From Dyadobacter sp. 50-39 (GTDB lineage Bacteria; Bacteroidota; Bacteroidia; Cytophagales; Spirosomataceae): a stretch of 64,000 bases of DNA. Where the stretch lies: contig MKSR01000040.1 in the NCBI GenBank assembly GCA_001898145.1, positions 682,001 to 746,000 of the forward strand, written 5' to 3'. Shown piece after piece: positions 1-8,146 of this stretch (positions within the stretch are counted from its first letter, which is position 1; each line of letters opens with the position of its first letter). The notes under the pieces are model-generated. The model worked only from the letters and a program-made list of their open reading frames with translations, was not told the DNA's origin and did not search any database. The position numbers and the translations under genes are program-made.

Positions 1-1058
1 GTCACGAACGCATTGCGGTGCAGCTCCTGATGAAAGGGCGACAATTTCTTGAAATTCTCTTCACTGAATTCAGCCAGATCGGCTTCGAGGCGTTCCAGTA
101 ATGCGTGGCGCTGGTCCCAGGACTTGGTCAGTTTGTCCTTTTCTGCACCTGTTGCGGTATCCATTTTATCTTTCAATGCGGGCAGGTCCTTCCGGATTTT
201 CTCCACTTCCAGAGTCGCGTAGCGGATAAAATCTTTGGAATACTTCACGCCATATTGTGCATAACGCTCCAATGGGTTACAGCCGAAATTACTCAGCCAC
301 GAACCCACACCGGGATGAAACTGCACTACCGCACCGGTTTCGTTCTGATAGAACTTCCAGCTGATACCTGCCTCCTGCATTCGTTCGGGGAAGGTCTTCC
401 ACTTCACAGGTTTGTTAATGGAAAAATAGCTATTCCGAACCACCGCCAACGAGTCCATTTCAGGCTTTTCCCGGACCGTACCCGACCAGAGGTAATAGCG
501 GTTCGGATGCGTGGGCGTCATCGACGAGCAGAAATTCTGGTCGCAAATCGTGAATGCATCGGCCAGGGCATAGTAGAAAGGAAGGTCTTCCCGGTCGTAA
601 TAGCCGAGCGTGAGCGGCATCTCGGCATACTCCTTATGCCCCGAACGCTTGGAAGTGAGCCACTTGTCATATTTCCCGCCATTGTATGCGTCCACCTGTG
701 ACTCGCGCGAGTGCGGCAGGTCGTGCATCCAGGTGGCTTTGGTATTCTTGATGTCGAGGCGGAACGGCGCGTAGGTATCGCCTTTCAGGTCGGTTTGCAG
801 CCATACCTTGTTCTTATTGGGCAGGTCAATCGCCCGCGGGTCGTTGAAGCCGCGTACGCCCTGTAATTTCCCGTAGCTGTGGTCGAACGAGCGGTTTTCC
901 TGCATCAGGATCACCACATGCTCGGCATCGAGGTAGGTCGTATGCGGGTCCGGACTGATCGCCATCGCCCGCTGCACCGACTCGGGCAACAAGCCAGCCG
1001 CCCCGGCGCCTCCCGCCAGCATCGCCGCCTTTTTAATAAAATCTCTCCTTGAATCCAT
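1..1058 (-). CDS. Phospholipase C, phosphocholine-specific (C-terminal part outside the window)
   Basis: The reading frame starts at the ATG at 1058 and runs off the left edge, so about 352 N-terminal codons are visible of a family that is usually around 800 residues. The protein opens with a Tat-type signal (SRRDFIKK followed by an Ala/Gly-rich stretch) and then has the sequence LDAEHVVILMQENRSFDH, the metal-site signature at the start of the phosphoesterase domain of bacterial non-haemolytic phospholipases C. The Tat signal implies export as a folded metalloenzyme. The enzyme would hydrolyse phosphatidylcholine or related phosphodiesters, possibly for phosphate scavenging. There is no visible operon partner: the upstream gene is divergent. 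The family call is firm; substrate choice is inferred from the family only. Confidence 0.88.
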   Translation of the reverse strand, partial: MDSRRDFIKKAAMLAGGAGAAGLLPESVQRAMAISPDPHTTYLDAEHVVILMQENRSFDHSYGKLQGVRGFNDPRAIDLPNKNKVWLQTDLKGDTYAPFRLDIKNTKATWMHDLPHSRESQVDAYNGGKYDKWLTSKRSGHKEYAEMPLTLGYYDREDLPFYYALADAFTICDQNFCSSMTPTHPNRYYLWSGTVREKPEMDSLAVVRNSYFSINKPVKWKTFPERMQEAGISWKFYQNETGAVVQFHPGVGSWLSNFGCNPLERYAQYGVKYSKDFIRYATLEVEKIRKDLPALKDKMDTATGAEKDKLTKSWDQRHALLERLEADLAEFSEENFKKLSPFHQELHRNAFV

Positions 1059-1177
1059 GGGTTTAGTTTTGGGTGGTAGTTTGAATTGTACAAGTGTTCC
1101 AAGAGGCAAAATTACTGATACCCACATCGGCGCGGGGTTATGGAAGTGTTAAGAATCTTTGGAAAAAATCCAGAAAG

Positions 1178-1209
1178 GTTGTAATAATTCCAAAACAAGC
1201 TTAGTTTTG
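1178..1209 (+). promoter_or_regulatory. Candidate Bacteroidota promoter for the Panacea operon
   Basis: TAGTTTTG at 1202-1209 fits the TAnnTTTG -10 of the phylum. A GTTG at 1178-1181, 20 nt upstream, approximates the TTTG -33 element. The first gene starts 77 nt downstream. Confidence 0.4.
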
Positions 1210-1286
1210 TGTCAATACTCAAATGTTCCCGATCTCTGCTGCCTCACCATCCCGGTGACATTGTTACAAAAATCAAAATTTGAGCT

Positions 1287-1817
1287 ATGCACGCGTTAGA
1301 AGAAAAAACAGAGGGAACAATCCATTTACTGCTATACATTTTGAAAAAGCTGGGCGGTCGCTCCGATATTCACAAGCTTTTCAAAATCCTTTACTTCGCT
1401 GAGCAAAAACATTTGGTCAGGTACGGTGCTGCTATTTCACAGGATCGTTACCATGCGATGAAGAACGGGCCGGTTCCATCCATCGCCTACGACATTTATA
1501 AGAGCGTCAAAGAAGGCGGCGCTACTTATGCGCGTTATTTTTCACCGATAGATCGTTTTTCCATCGAAGCAATCGCCGAACCGGACCTGGATTTCCTTTC
1601 TCAATCGGAGATCATTTGCCTCGAAGAATCTGTGCTGGAAAACAAAGACCTGAGCTTCAACGACCTGACGGACAAATCGCATGACGAGGCCTGGAACCTG
1701 ACGGCGCGCGACAAAGAAATAAGCCCTGTTGCCATCGCCCGGGCCGGGGGAGCGGACAGTCATATGGTCAAATACATTGAAGACCAGTTGCTGATCCATT
1801 CAGCCAAATTTGAATGA
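1287..1817 (+). CDS. Panacea (DUF4065/SocA-type) antitoxin domain protein
   Basis: This 176-residue protein is almost entirely a Panacea domain: an N-terminal helical segment with HKLFKILYFAEQKHLVRYG, then YHAMKNGPVPSIAYDIYKSVK, which are the hallmark strings of the DUF4065/SocA family. Panacea proteins are known as a promiscuous antitoxin domain that neutralises many unrelated toxins encoded next to it. The helical C-terminal part (SQSEIICLEESVLENKDLSFNDL) is usual for the family. The next gene begins 24 nt after the stop codon on the same strand and is the obvious toxin candidate. Start is the first ATG in frame and keeps the whole domain. The family is confident; the antitoxin role is by association. 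Confidence 0.85.
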   Translation: MHALEEKTEGTIHLLLYILKKLGGRSDIHKLFKILYFAEQKHLVRYGAAISQDRYHAMKNGPVPSIAYDIYKSVKEGGATYARYFSPIDRFSIEAIAEPDLDFLSQSEIICLEESVLENKDLSFNDLTDKSHDEAWNLTARDKEISPVAIARAGGADSHMVKYIEDQLLIHSAKFE

Positions 1818-1841
1818 CTATCAGTAACCGCTGTCATTCCA

Positions 1842-2246
1842 ATGGCTCTGTTGATAGGGACCGTCCTTCGCATGATGGTCAAAGACACCACTTCGCCCAA
1901 GATCAAACGTTTAATCATTGTTGGGCAATCAGAAGATAGTCTGACACTCGCATCGGTCTATATTAATACGGAACTCAATATGATGGTGCACTACAATCTC
2001 GACCTCCAATGCCAGCAGGTCGAATTGGCTGCTCATAGCAGAAGCTACCTCGATCACGCTTCGTTCGTGGATTGTTCAAAGCTTAAAATCATCGACCGTG
2101 ACGAACTTTATGCCATTATTCAAAACCGCCCGGAGGTTATAATAGGCCGCATCGATCAACAAGATTTTGAAATCATCAAGCGTCAGATCACGTGCTCGCC
2201 GACCATCAAGGGTAAAATCAAGAAGCGCTACGGCTTCTACGATTAG
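1842..2246 (+). CDS. Small SH3/PemK-MazF-like protein, candidate toxin partner of the Panacea protein
   Basis: A 134-residue protein with no signal peptide. Its opening GTVLRMMV, followed by KIKRLIIVGQ and a later FVDCSKLKIIDRDEL and IIGRID, resembles the strand pattern of the MazF/PemK SH3-like barrel (entry strand, fixed-position Val/Ile strand, the 'cdql/ivd/GRi' region). I do not recognise it as a named family. Position is the strongest clue: it directly follows a Panacea antitoxin gene in the same orientation with a 24 nt gap. The C-terminus is basic (KGKIKKRYGFYD), compatible with RNA or nucleotide binding. The only clean start in this frame is ATG 1842; no earlier ATG, GTG or TTG lies between it and the stop at 1815-1817. 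The gene is converging on the TonB receptor gene, 37 nt away. Confidence 0.55.
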   Translation: MALLIGTVLRMMVKDTTSPKIKRLIIVGQSEDSLTLASVYINTELNMMVHYNLDLQCQQVELAAHSRSYLDHASFVDCSKLKIIDRDELYAIIQNRPEVIIGRIDQQDFEIIKRQITCSPTIKGKIKKRYGFYD

Positions 2247-2283
2247 GCTAGTGGACGAAAATCTTGTCGGCAATATGGCTTTT

Positions 2284-4746
2284 TCAAAACTCCCGCTCTC
2301 CAAACTCGCTGGCGGGGAGTTTGGCTTTTTTGGTGAGCTGGTTGAGGTTGTAGCTCAGGTTGATGAGGAAAATATCGGTTTCCTGGATATAGTTGGTGGT
2401 CGTGTAAAAGTTCCTGCCCCAGGTCGAAATGCGCTGCTGGTTGGCGCCGGCAATGCCCAGGTCCATGTTCTGCCATTGCAGGGTGGCGGCCAGCTTGCCT
2501 TTCAGAAAGGTTTTCTTCACCGACAAAGACGGATTGACGAACCGCGAGTCTTCGCCCTGCGCCGTCACTCGTTTGGACAGGTAGCTGATCCCCCACTGCA
2601 CCTGCAAACCGGGAGATAATTTAAACGTGGTATTTGCATTGACCGAGTACACGACACTCGACGTATTGACCACCACGGTATTGCGGAAAAGCCCACCCTC
2701 GATCGCATACCGGTACACATTCCCGCCGGCGTATAGCTGCCACCATTTGGTGAGATTTGCATTCCCGCCTACTTCCACGCCCCAGGATGCAGCCAGGCCG
2801 GCGTTGGTGTAAATGCGGTTCACGATGGTATCATTGTATACGCTATTGACGCGGTTGACCACATTTTTGATGCGTTGGTTATACACGGTCAGGAAAACAC
2901 TGCCTTTTTCAAACTCCTTCACCATCCCTAGCTCGGCCTGCCCGATAAATTCCGGCCGGATTTCCGGATCGCCCGATTCCAGGGTTTCCGAATGCTCCCG
3001 TTCGGGAAATGGGTTGAGTTCATTGTTTGTCGTCCGCTGTACGCGCCGCGTGTAGCCCGCTTTGCCGCGCCAGCCTTTGGAAAACTGGTACTGCAGCTGC
3101 GCCGACGGGAAGAAGTTGGACAAGTCGAGGTTACGGGCAGGGGTACCTTCCGCTGTAAATCGCCTCGTCGCATATTCATACCGCAAACCGCCTGAATAAT
3201 CCAGTTTACCCGATTTCCCACTGTACTGGCCGTACACCGAATGAATGTGGTTCAGCAGGCGCGTACGGCTGGAAAATTGCGGCACCAATAAGAATTCACC
3301 GGTTTCCAGGTTCTGGTCGAGGTATTGGAAAACGCCCTTCTGTACCTGGTTGCGGTATTGATAACCCGTTTCCAGCTTCCCTTTGCCGATTGGAACGACA
3401 TAGTCGGCCTGCAAGCGGAATGCAGTCAGCGGGTTTTCGCTGGGGTTGCGGGTGCTCTGCAAGGTGCGCATGCGGCCCGGTTCGGAAAGGTTGATATTGG
3501 TCGTCAGTCCGTCCAGTTCAGCCGATTCGACAAGGCCGGACAGGGTGAGTTCGGATTTGTTCCCGAAACGACGAAGATAATCGAGGTTGGCGGATGTAAC
3601 GTCGGCTGTTTTCTCTGCAATATTGGAATTGAAATAGGTAATGCGCCCAACATTCCGGCCGGTTTCAAGGTCGGTTTTTGTATTGTTGTAGACCAGATCC
3701 GCCCGTCTGGACTGGAAACGGTATCCTTTGTAGAAACCCGCCGAAATCACGTTCGAGGGGTCAGCAGTGAAACTAACCGAAGCCCGCGCCGTGTAGTTGT
3801 ATCGTTTGAAACTCCGCTCGCCATCGGATGGAAATGAGGTAAAAACGTTGCCGATGGTGGTATTGACGTCCCCCACTCTCCGGCCCGTAATATCATTTCG
3901 CAGGTAATTTCCGCTCAGGTTTACCTCCCATTTCCCGGCCTTCATTCCCCAGGCGGCATCGGCGCCATAGCGAAGCGGCTTTTTCAGATTATGATACGTA
4001 TGGACAGATGGCAAGCCGGTCTGGGCATTCACGATCAGGCTCTGGCTGTTTTTAGCTACGGTCCTGGTGGTAATATTGATGATGCCCGATTTCCCGTCCG
4101 GATCGTAGCGGGCCGAAGGGCTCGTGATAATTTCCACGTGTTCAATGCTGTTGGCGGGAATCTGGTTGAGCACCACGGCTGGATCGGTCTGCACCGGTTT
4201 GCCATTTACCAGCACCAGGAAGCCGGTCGATCCGCGCAGCGTAATAGCTCCTTCACTGTTCACGGTCACAGAAGGCGTGTTTCTGAGCACATCCACCGCC
4301 GTCCCGCCCTGGCTCCCCAGGAATGCGCCCGCACGGTACACCTGCCTGTCGATTTTACTTTCCACCGCATCACGGTTGCCCGTTACCTCCACCGCGTCGA
4401 GCACGCGGCCATCGGCGTGCATGGCCATATCCGGCAATGCGATCACTCCTGCGTCAGCGGACGCCGGTTCCGGCACGGCCATTCGGGTTTTCCGGTAACC
4501 CATATATTGCGATTCCAGGAAATAGGCTGCCAAAGGCAGCTTTTCAAAACGGAAAATGCCTTTTTCATCGGCCAGCAAGCCGCTTACCAGCGCGGAATCC
4601 ACCGAGCGGTACAATGCAACGGCGGCATAAGGCAGCCCCTGGCCGGTCTGTTGATCGGTGATTTTACCGGTGATGGTCACCGGGTTCTGTGCCCCGGCCG
4701 GCGCCAACAGGAACAAAAATATTGTAAGCGTAAAGAAGTACTTCAT
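2284..4746 (-). CDS. TonB-dependent outer membrane receptor, OMP beta-barrel family 3
   Basis: About 820 residues. The start at 4746 (MKYFFTLTIFLFLLAPAGAQ) gives a clean type I signal peptide; the longer frame adds 14 residues without a signal. Order: signal peptide 1-19, carboxypeptidase-regulatory-like fold (TGKITDQQTGQGLPYAAVALY), a reduced plug with GSTGFLVLVNGKPVQTDP and ITSPSARYDPDGKSGIINI, then a large beta-barrel ending in a short hydrophobic strand. This is the SusD-less class with an outer membrane beta-barrel protein 3 domain, common in Bacteroidota and of mostly unknown ligand. An AraC-type regulator gene lies 98 nt upstream on the same strand and may control it. Ligand not predictable. 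Confidence 0.85.
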   Translation of the reverse strand: MKYFFTLTIFLFLLAPAGAQNPVTITGKITDQQTGQGLPYAAVALYRSVDSALVSGLLADEKGIFRFEKLPLAAYFLESQYMGYRKTRMAVPEPASADAGVIALPDMAMHADGRVLDAVEVTGNRDAVESKIDRQVYRAGAFLGSQGGTAVDVLRNTPSVTVNSEGAITLRGSTGFLVLVNGKPVQTDPAVVLNQIPANSIEHVEIITSPSARYDPDGKSGIINITTRTVAKNSQSLIVNAQTGLPSVHTYHNLKKPLRYGADAAWGMKAGKWEVNLSGNYLRNDITGRRVGDVNTTIGNVFTSFPSDGERSFKRYNYTARASVSFTADPSNVISAGFYKGYRFQSRRADLVYNNTKTDLETGRNVGRITYFNSNIAEKTADVTSANLDYLRRFGNKSELTLSGLVESAELDGLTTNINLSEPGRMRTLQSTRNPSENPLTAFRLQADYVVPIGKGKLETGYQYRNQVQKGVFQYLDQNLETGEFLLVPQFSSRTRLLNHIHSVYGQYSGKSGKLDYSGGLRYEYATRRFTAEGTPARNLDLSNFFPSAQLQYQFSKGWRGKAGYTRRVQRTTNNELNPFPEREHSETLESGDPEIRPEFIGQAELGMVKEFEKGSVFLTVYNQRIKNVVNRVNSVYNDTIVNRIYTNAGLAASWGVEVGGNANLTKWWQLYAGGNVYRYAIEGGLFRNTVVVNTSSVVYSVNANTTFKLSPGLQVQWGISYLSKRVTAQGEDSRFVNPSLSVKKTFLKGKLAATLQWQNMDLGIAGANQQRISTWGRNFYTTTNYIQETDIFLINLSYNLNQLTKKAKLPASEFGEREF

Positions 4747-4844
4747 AAGGGTTATTTCCGCCTGCTCATGGTGTTGAGTAATGCGCAAAAATAATCCTAC
4801 AAAATCAGTAGACTTTTGTACTTTCAGTCCGAAAACTGGTACAT

Positions 4845-5660
4845 CTAGGAAATGCCCTTCCGGTAGACGCTCGGCAGCACGCCGGTTTGTCTTTTAAAAA
4901 ACTTATTGAAATGGGAGGGGTCGGTAAAAGCGAGTTCATACGCGATTTCGCCCATATTGGCTTGCGAATAGAGCAACATCCGCTTGCTTTCGGTCGTGAG
5001 CTTTTCGTTGATCACCGCACCGGCCGTCTTGTCCAGGAACCTCCGGCAATTGGCATTGAGCGTTTTGGCAGTCACATTCAGCTCCGCGGCATACCAGGCC
5101 ACTTCATGCATGGTTTTATAATGCAATGCGACGAGCTCGAAAAAGGATTTGAGCAGCGGCGGCTCGGGCTGGCTGATACCGCTGTGGGCTTCGCGTTTGA
5201 GCAGATTGAAGAGCAGCAACAGGTAAGTCTGGATAACTGCCTGGTAATTAGGCTTCCGCGAGGCAAATTCATTTTCAATACTTTCAAAAATCCCCTGCAC
5301 GATCGCAGCCGTCGTTTCGAGGATGTAACCGCTGCTGAATGTCAGCGGAAAAGTCTGGAAAAGTGCGTCGTAGAGCGGGTGGCCCAGCAGGAAGTCTTTC
5401 TGGACCATAATCACATAGCCCTTCGGGATGGCGGTCAGCTCCCAGTTGTGGATCTGGCCGGGCATGACCAGGTATATGCTGTTGCCGCTGACCGGGAAAC
5501 GGTGGTGGTCGATCTGGTGCAGGCCTTCGCCCTGGGTGAGGTAAATGATTTCGAGATACTCCTTATGGCCATGAGGATGGGTAGTTTTAATCACCTCTTT
5601 CATCCTTTTGATGCGAAACAACTCGTTGTCGCTCAGCTTATTCTTGATCTCGATTTGCAT
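4845..5660 (-). CDS. AraC-family transcriptional regulator
   Basis: 271 residues. The N-terminal half is a cupin-like sensory domain (HPHGHKEYLEIIYLTQGEGLHQID with HGHKEY, then VMPGQIHNWEL). The C-terminal ~100 residues hold the double helix-turn-helix, ending in IAYELAFTDPSHFNKFFKRQTGVLPSVYRKG, the canonical second HTH and C-terminal signature of AraC/XylS proteins. It is cytoplasmic. It sits directly upstream of the TonB receptor gene in the same direction, so that receptor is the likeliest target; this is inference. The ligand is unknown. Confidence 0.9.
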   Translation of the reverse strand: MQIEIKNKLSDNELFRIKRMKEVIKTTHPHGHKEYLEIIYLTQGEGLHQIDHHRFPVSGNSIYLVMPGQIHNWELTAIPKGYVIMVQKDFLLGHPLYDALFQTFPLTFSSGYILETTAAIVQGIFESIENEFASRKPNYQAVIQTYLLLLFNLLKREAHSGISQPEPPLLKSFFELVALHYKTMHEVAWYAAELNVTAKTLNANCRRFLDKTAGAVINEKLTTESKRMLLYSQANMGEIAYELAFTDPSHFNKFFKRQTGVLPSVYRKGIS

Positions 5661-5727
5661 ATATAAAGGGCGCAGGTATAATCTAGCAGGTTAATAGGGT
5701 ATGCAAATTAAATCAAAACCATTACTT

Positions 5728-5764
5728 AAAAAAAAGAGGGCGCCCCGAAACGGGACACCCTCTC
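5728..5764 (-). terminator. Rho-independent terminator downstream of the YceI gene
   Basis: Read on the minus strand, a G/C-rich hairpin (GAGGGTGTCCCG pairing with CGGGGCGCCCTC, loop TTT) is followed by a run of eight T. It lies 29 nt after the YceI stop codon. Confidence 0.85.
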
Positions 5765-5792
5765 GCACATCAGCTACTCTAAATAATGGCCG

Positions 5793-6326
5793 TTATGCTT
5801 GTTTAGCGAGCTGGATGTTAGCCAGTATCTTAATGTTTTCACCCAATGCAAGCCCGCCGGTTTCAGTCAGCGAATTGAACGTCACACCGAACTCCTTACG
5901 GTCGATGGTCCCGCTCACTTCGAAACCCACCTTGGTATTGCCCCACGGATCGCGCTCGGTGCCACCGTATTCCGCCACCAGCTCCACCTCTTTGGTCACC
6001 CCTTTGATCGTGAGGTCGCCTACAAGTTTATACAAATCGCCCCTGTCCTTTCTCAGCGAGGTTGAAACAAAACTGAACTCGGGGTATTTCTCTGCTTCGA
6101 AAAAATCGGCATTGCGCAAATGCTCGTCACGTCCCGGCTGACCGGTATCTACGCTGTTGACGTCGATCGTAAAATTGACATTGGCATTCTCGAAACTATC
6201 GCCGTCCGTCAAAACCGATCCGCTGAAAGTGCGGAAAAAGCCGGTTACGGTTGATATCACGAGGTGTTTTACTTTAAACTGGACTTCCGAATGCGCTACA
6301 TCTACATTCCACGTTGTCTTTGACAT
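5793..6326 (-). CDS. YceI family protein
   Basis: 177 residues forming one YceI domain, a lipocalin-like beta-barrel known to bind polyprenyl chains. Diagnostic strings are WNVDVAHSEVQFKVKHL at the N-terminus, TGFFRTFSG, NVNFTIDVNSVDTGQPGRDEHLRNADFF and VGDLTIKGVTKEVEL. Unlike E. coli YceI it has no signal peptide, so it is predicted cytoplasmic, as in many Bacteroidota homologues. It is monocistronic, with its own terminator. In this phylum such proteins are often linked to redox or isoprenoid quinone metabolism, but nothing in this neighbourhood shows the role. Confidence 0.92.
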   Translation of the reverse strand: MSKTTWNVDVAHSEVQFKVKHLVISTVTGFFRTFSGSVLTDGDSFENANVNFTIDVNSVDTGQPGRDEHLRNADFFEAEKYPEFSFVSTSLRKDRGDLYKLVGDLTIKGVTKEVELVAEYGGTERDPWGNTKVGFEVSGTIDRKEFGVTFNSLTETGGLALGENIKILANIQLAKQA

Positions 6327-6503
6327 GATTTCATTGTGTTTGATGGTATGACTACTTCACACCGGCCCTCACAGGAAGCTTCGTCCGCCATCAGGGCCGG
6401 GCGGCAGTACAAAATTAGCCCACGAGGGTACATGAGATCGAGTGCTTACTCCGAGGTTACCGCTATACTCTTGGATAGCGCGGGGCGCTGGCAGGTGACG
6501 GGC

Positions 6504-8054
6504 CTAGTGTTTCGGCGCCGGTTTGCGGTCGTTTCGGAGCACAACAAAAGGTAGATGGACGTTCCAGTCTGCCTGCACGGCCTCCTGGTTCAGAAACCCT
6601 CTGGAATAGTTACCCAACACGATATCCGGGTCACCATCCCCGTCCCAGTCGTTCACATCCATGCAAAGCCAGCGGCCGTAGCGGGCAATGGGTGGCGAAA
6701 ACGGCTGAAATTTCAAGCCGGACTGAGCGGATTCATTTTTGAAATACAAAAATTTCTCTCCCGGATTGCGTACGAGATCAGCGAAGAACGAGATGGAAGC
6801 GATATCTGGCGAGCCGTCTCCATCGAAATCGGCAGCCATGGCTTTGGTAGCCCCGTTGGCAGGGTAAAACCAGCTTTGCTCAAACCGGAAATTTCCCTTA
6901 TTGAGAAAAATGTAAATGCCGTGGTAAGGTTTCAGAATGCGGGAATAATCGCTGTTATCGCCTGCGGTATAAAGAATATCCGGCTCGCCGTCGCGGTTGA
7001 AGTCGGCGATCTGGAAGCTGGAAGAGCCGTAAACCGGCGGAAAGCGTAACACGGGCTTTTCCGAAAAACCACCTTTCCCATCATTCGTAAACAACCAGAT
7101 CCCCTCCTGTGCGTGGGCAAACAGGGCCGCAATGTCCGTCCAGCCGTCGCCATTGAAATCACCCGTAACCGACTGCGTAGCCCCAGCGACTTCACGCAGC
7201 GGTATTTTTTCAAACTTCCCGTCCTGCAACTGACGGAACAAATAAAGCCCGCCCTGGTTGTGCCCGAATGCCGAAACCACATAGTCCGTTTTACCGTCGC
7301 GGTCCACATCTGCCGCCGAGGTATGCAGCGGTCGGCGCAGCCCGGTGATGAGCGGCAGCGGGTCATATTCGCCCGGGGCTTTCATTCGGTACAGCGCTCC
7401 CCGGGCCACATCGAAGGGCCGCATTTCACCCACAGCTGTCACCACCGGCGTGCGGGCGTCCGTATGCTGCGGAAACAGCATATGCATGGCCGGTGAAGTG
7501 AGCTGCGCCGCGATTTTCGGGTTGAAGTCGTGATCCCAGCGCACCAGCGGGAACGCTTCGAAACTACTCGTATAAATGGCCCTCCCCGCACTGTCAATTG
7601 CGACCAACGTGGTAGTAGCCAGGTGCGAAGAATCACCGGTGGGCATTTTCAGTGTAAAGGCGCCCCACTCCGCCTGCACGGGTAAGGGCGCCTTTGCAGC
7701 GGGCAAATGTACGGGAGCAAGGGAATCGTAGTATTCCACGATCTTCATCCATTCGGTGATAGGCATGGCCGAATGTTCGCCGGCAAAATACTGGTTCTGC
7801 TGCCAAACCTCCATTCCGAGTTGCTGCGCCATGACGGGCAGCACGCGGCTCTTCCAGGTACTTTTATCGAGCAACGAGGGAGCAACGGGCAAATGACAGG
7901 TGCCGCAGTACCTTTGGGCCGCATCGCGTCCCTCGGCCATCTCGCCGGTAAGTTCCGCTTTATCCGATCGCTCCGAAGTGCCGCAGGCCTGTATGCACAT
8001 CGCGGCAACGAAAATACCCGCCGACAAGACAGCGAGCCATTTAAAAAGTCTCAT
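6504..8054 (-). CDS. FG-GAP/VCBS-repeat lipoprotein with an N-terminal haem-binding CxxCH
   Basis: About 516 residues. The start at 8054 (MRLFKWLAVLSAGIFVAAMC) gives a lipoprotein-like signal with cysteines at 20 and 24; the longer frame adds ten residues. A c-type haem motif CGTCH lies at 50-54. The rest is a beta-propeller of FG-GAP/VCBS repeats, each with a calcium-binding loop of the type DVDRDGKTD, DFNGDGWTD, DFNRDGEPD, DFDGDGSPD, DWDGDGDPD. Extracytoplasmic, probably anchored in a membrane. Such haem plus propeller proteins are frequent in Cytophagales, with no assigned substrate. No operon partner: the next upstream gene ends in its own terminator. Confidence 0.82.
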   Translation of the reverse strand: MRLFKWLAVLSAGIFVAAMCIQACGTSERSDKAELTGEMAEGRDAAQRYCGTCHLPVAPSLLDKSTWKSRVLPVMAQQLGMEVWQQNQYFAGEHSAMPITEWMKIVEYYDSLAPVHLPAAKAPLPVQAEWGAFTLKMPTGDSSHLATTTLVAIDSAGRAIYTSSFEAFPLVRWDHDFNPKIAAQLTSPAMHMLFPQHTDARTPVVTAVGEMRPFDVARGALYRMKAPGEYDPLPLITGLRRPLHTSAADVDRDGKTDYVVSAFGHNQGGLYLFRQLQDGKFEKIPLREVAGATQSVTGDFNGDGWTDIAALFAHAQEGIWLFTNDGKGGFSEKPVLRFPPVYGSSSFQIADFNRDGEPDILYTAGDNSDYSRILKPYHGIYIFLNKGNFRFEQSWFYPANGATKAMAADFDGDGSPDIASISFFADLVRNPGEKFLYFKNESAQSGLKFQPFSPPIARYGRWLCMDVNDWDGDGDPDIVLGNYSRGFLNQEAVQADWNVHLPFVVLRNDRKPAPKH

Positions 8055-8084
8055 ATTTAAATCAATAGCACCTGCATTATACAC

Positions 8085-8111
8085 AAAAAGAGGCTGTCCG
8101 ACAGCCTCTCC
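8085..8111 (-). terminator. Terminator of the response regulator/hybrid kinase operon
   Basis: On the minus strand, GAGGCTGT and ACAGCCTC pair around a CGG loop and are followed by five T. It lies 36 nt past the stop codon of the hybrid kinase. Confidence 0.8.
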
Positions 8112-8146
8112 GCATTAAACTATAAAAGCAGTTTCCGTTCAACGGA

